Positions 4,802 to 5,539 of a DNA stretch of 5,539 nt are shown piece after piece. Each line of letters starts with the position of its first letter. Within the stretch, counting starts at the first letter, position 1. Made by a program: the position numbers and the translations under genes. The DNA is from Actinomycetota bacterium (GTDB taxonomy: Bacteria > Actinomycetota > Thermoleophilia > Gaiellales > Gaiellaceae): positions 1-5,539 of the forward strand of contig VAYE01000027.1 of the NCBI GenBank assembly GCA_005883235.1, given 5' to 3'. The notes beneath the pieces were generated by a model. It was not told the DNA's origin. It saw only the letters and a list, made by a program, of their open reading frames with translations, and did not search any database.

Positions 4802-5539
4802 TTATGGCGCGTTCAGGGGCGCGAGCAGCCGCGCCGCGACGCTCGCCCAGCTCCAGCGCGCGACGGCGGCGCGGCGCGCGGCGGCGCCGAGCTCACGCCG
4901 CTCCTCGGAAGGGAGAGCGAGGATCGCACTCAGCTTCTCCCGCAGGTCGTCCACGTCGCCGGTCTCGAAGCTCGCGAGGCCTGCGTGCTGCGGCGGGTAC
5001 TCGGCCTCGAGCCCGCGGGCAACCTCCGCCAGCCCGGAGTGCCGGGCGACGAGCGCCGGACAGCCGGCCGCCGCGGCCTCGGCCGCGACCATTCCGAACG
5101 CCTCGGGGAAGATCGAGGGGACGACCGTTACGTCCGCGAGCGGCAGCAGGTGCACGAGGTGCCGGTGCTCGAGCGGGCCCGTGAAGAGCGTGCGCTCCGG
5201 GGCCAAGGCCTCGAGCTCGGGCCGGTAGTCGCCGAAGCCGACGATCACGGCGCGCGCGTCCAGCTCGCGGAGCGCCTCGAACAGCACGTGGACGCCCTTG
5301 TTGAAGAGGAGCTTGCCGAAGTAGACGACCGTCGGCTCGTCGGCCGCGAGGAACGCCTCGAGTCGGTCTGCGTTCGCCTCGTCTGGTAGGCGCTCCTGCG
5401 CGTTCTCTCCATTGGGCGGGTCGCGGCGGGACTCCTCGAGGAGTCCCACGAGGGCCTCGTCACGCGACCGCGGCCGGAACTCGTCGACGTCCACCCCCGG
5501 CGGCACCTCGCGGACGCGGTCGACGTGCCCGACGACCTC
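4802..5539 (-). CDS. Glycosyltransferase family 4 (GT-B fold), C-terminal part; start outside window
   Basis: The last 245 residues of the protein are visible, and the frame is open to the window edge. It begins at the linker ending in VPPGVDVDEF (visible residues 12-21), typical of the join between the two Rossmann domains in GT4 enzymes. After an unusually long linker, the donor-binding domain starts with TVVYFGKLLFNKGVHVLFEA (70-89). It continues with ARAVIVGFGDYRPELEALA (95-113) and FTGPLEHRHLVHLLPLADVT (119-138). The retaining GT4 EX7E motif is EAFGMVAAE (146-154, about bases 5078-5104), followed by AAGCPALVARHSGLAEV. Both motif glutamates, which contact the nucleotide-sugar donor, are intact. 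Family members transfer a sugar from an NDP-sugar to a glycan or lipid acceptor at the cytoplasmic face; the acceptor domain is not visible, so the substrate is unknown. There is a GTG at 5506, but the coding sense continues upstream of it (EVVGHVDRVRE), so the true start lies outside. The TAA stop is followed about 30 bases later by the membrane-protein gene. Confidence 0.9.
   Translation of the reverse strand, partial: EVVGHVDRVREVPPGVDVDEFRPRSRDEALVGLLEESRRDPPNGENAQERLPDEANADRLEAFLAADEPTVVYFGKLLFNKGVHVLFEALRELDARAVIVGFGDYRPELEALAPERTLFTGPLEHRHLVHLLPLADVTVVPSIFPEAFGMVAAEAAAAGCPALVARHSGLAEVARGLEAEYPPQHAGLASFETGDVDDLREKLSAILALPSEERRELGAAARRAAVARWSWASVAARLLAPLNAP

Noticed and set aside
1..5539. 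Search for insertion sequences, integrase sites, CRISPR repeats, toxin-antitoxin or defence genes
   Set aside because: No transposase or nuclease motifs, no regularly spaced repeats, and no orphan small genes with a good ribosome site were seen. Apart from the gaps noted, the window is filled by ordinary genes.

Overview
The window is very GC-rich, and every gene I can support lies on the minus strand, so genes read from high to low coordinates. The composition, GTG starts, dense packing and gene types suggest a high-GC actinobacterium. The GCS2-family ligase and the DUF1844 protein look to me most like those of the class Thermoleophilia (Gaiellales/Solirubrobacterales). That placement is an inference from protein appearance, not a search result.

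Layout in the direction of transcription: (1) 5539-4802, the C-terminal two thirds of a GT-B family 4 glycosyltransferase, with its start outside the window. (2) 4720-4331, a small four-helix membrane protein of unknown function carrying a GTDGDGW motif. Its coding sense appears to continue upstream of the only in-frame start codon, so a one-base frameshift near its 5' end is likely. (3) 4301-3138, a GCS2/YbdK-family carboxylate-amine (glutamate-cysteine type) ligase. (4) 3145-2744, a short DUF1844 protein whose GTG start overlaps the ligase stop. (5) A 76-base gap with a perfect 8-bp hairpin. (6) 2667-604, a complete proton-pumping membrane pyrophosphatase (hppA) with the sequence signature of the K+-independent class. 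A strong 12-bp hairpin follows two bases after its stop. (7) A 183-base intergenic region. (8) 420-1, the N-terminal 140 residues of an APC-superfamily amino-acid permease that runs off the window.

Genes 1-4 are closely spaced or overlapping and could form one transcription unit. A promoter-like TANNNT hexamer lies exactly six bases before the ligase GTG, so a second transcript may start there. The same TANNNT-N6-GTG arrangement precedes the permease, which suggests leaderless transcription of both. hppA has its own Shine-Dalgarno and is set off by hairpins on both sides.

Functionally this is mostly ordinary housekeeping and surface biology: glycan synthesis, a gamma-glutamyl-type ligase, PPi-driven proton pumping and amino-acid uptake. 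I see no mobile element, CRISPR array, RNA gene, defence system or recognisable novel system. The most useful points are the probable frameshift in the membrane-protein gene, the two matching leaderless-type promoters, and the hairpins around hppA.
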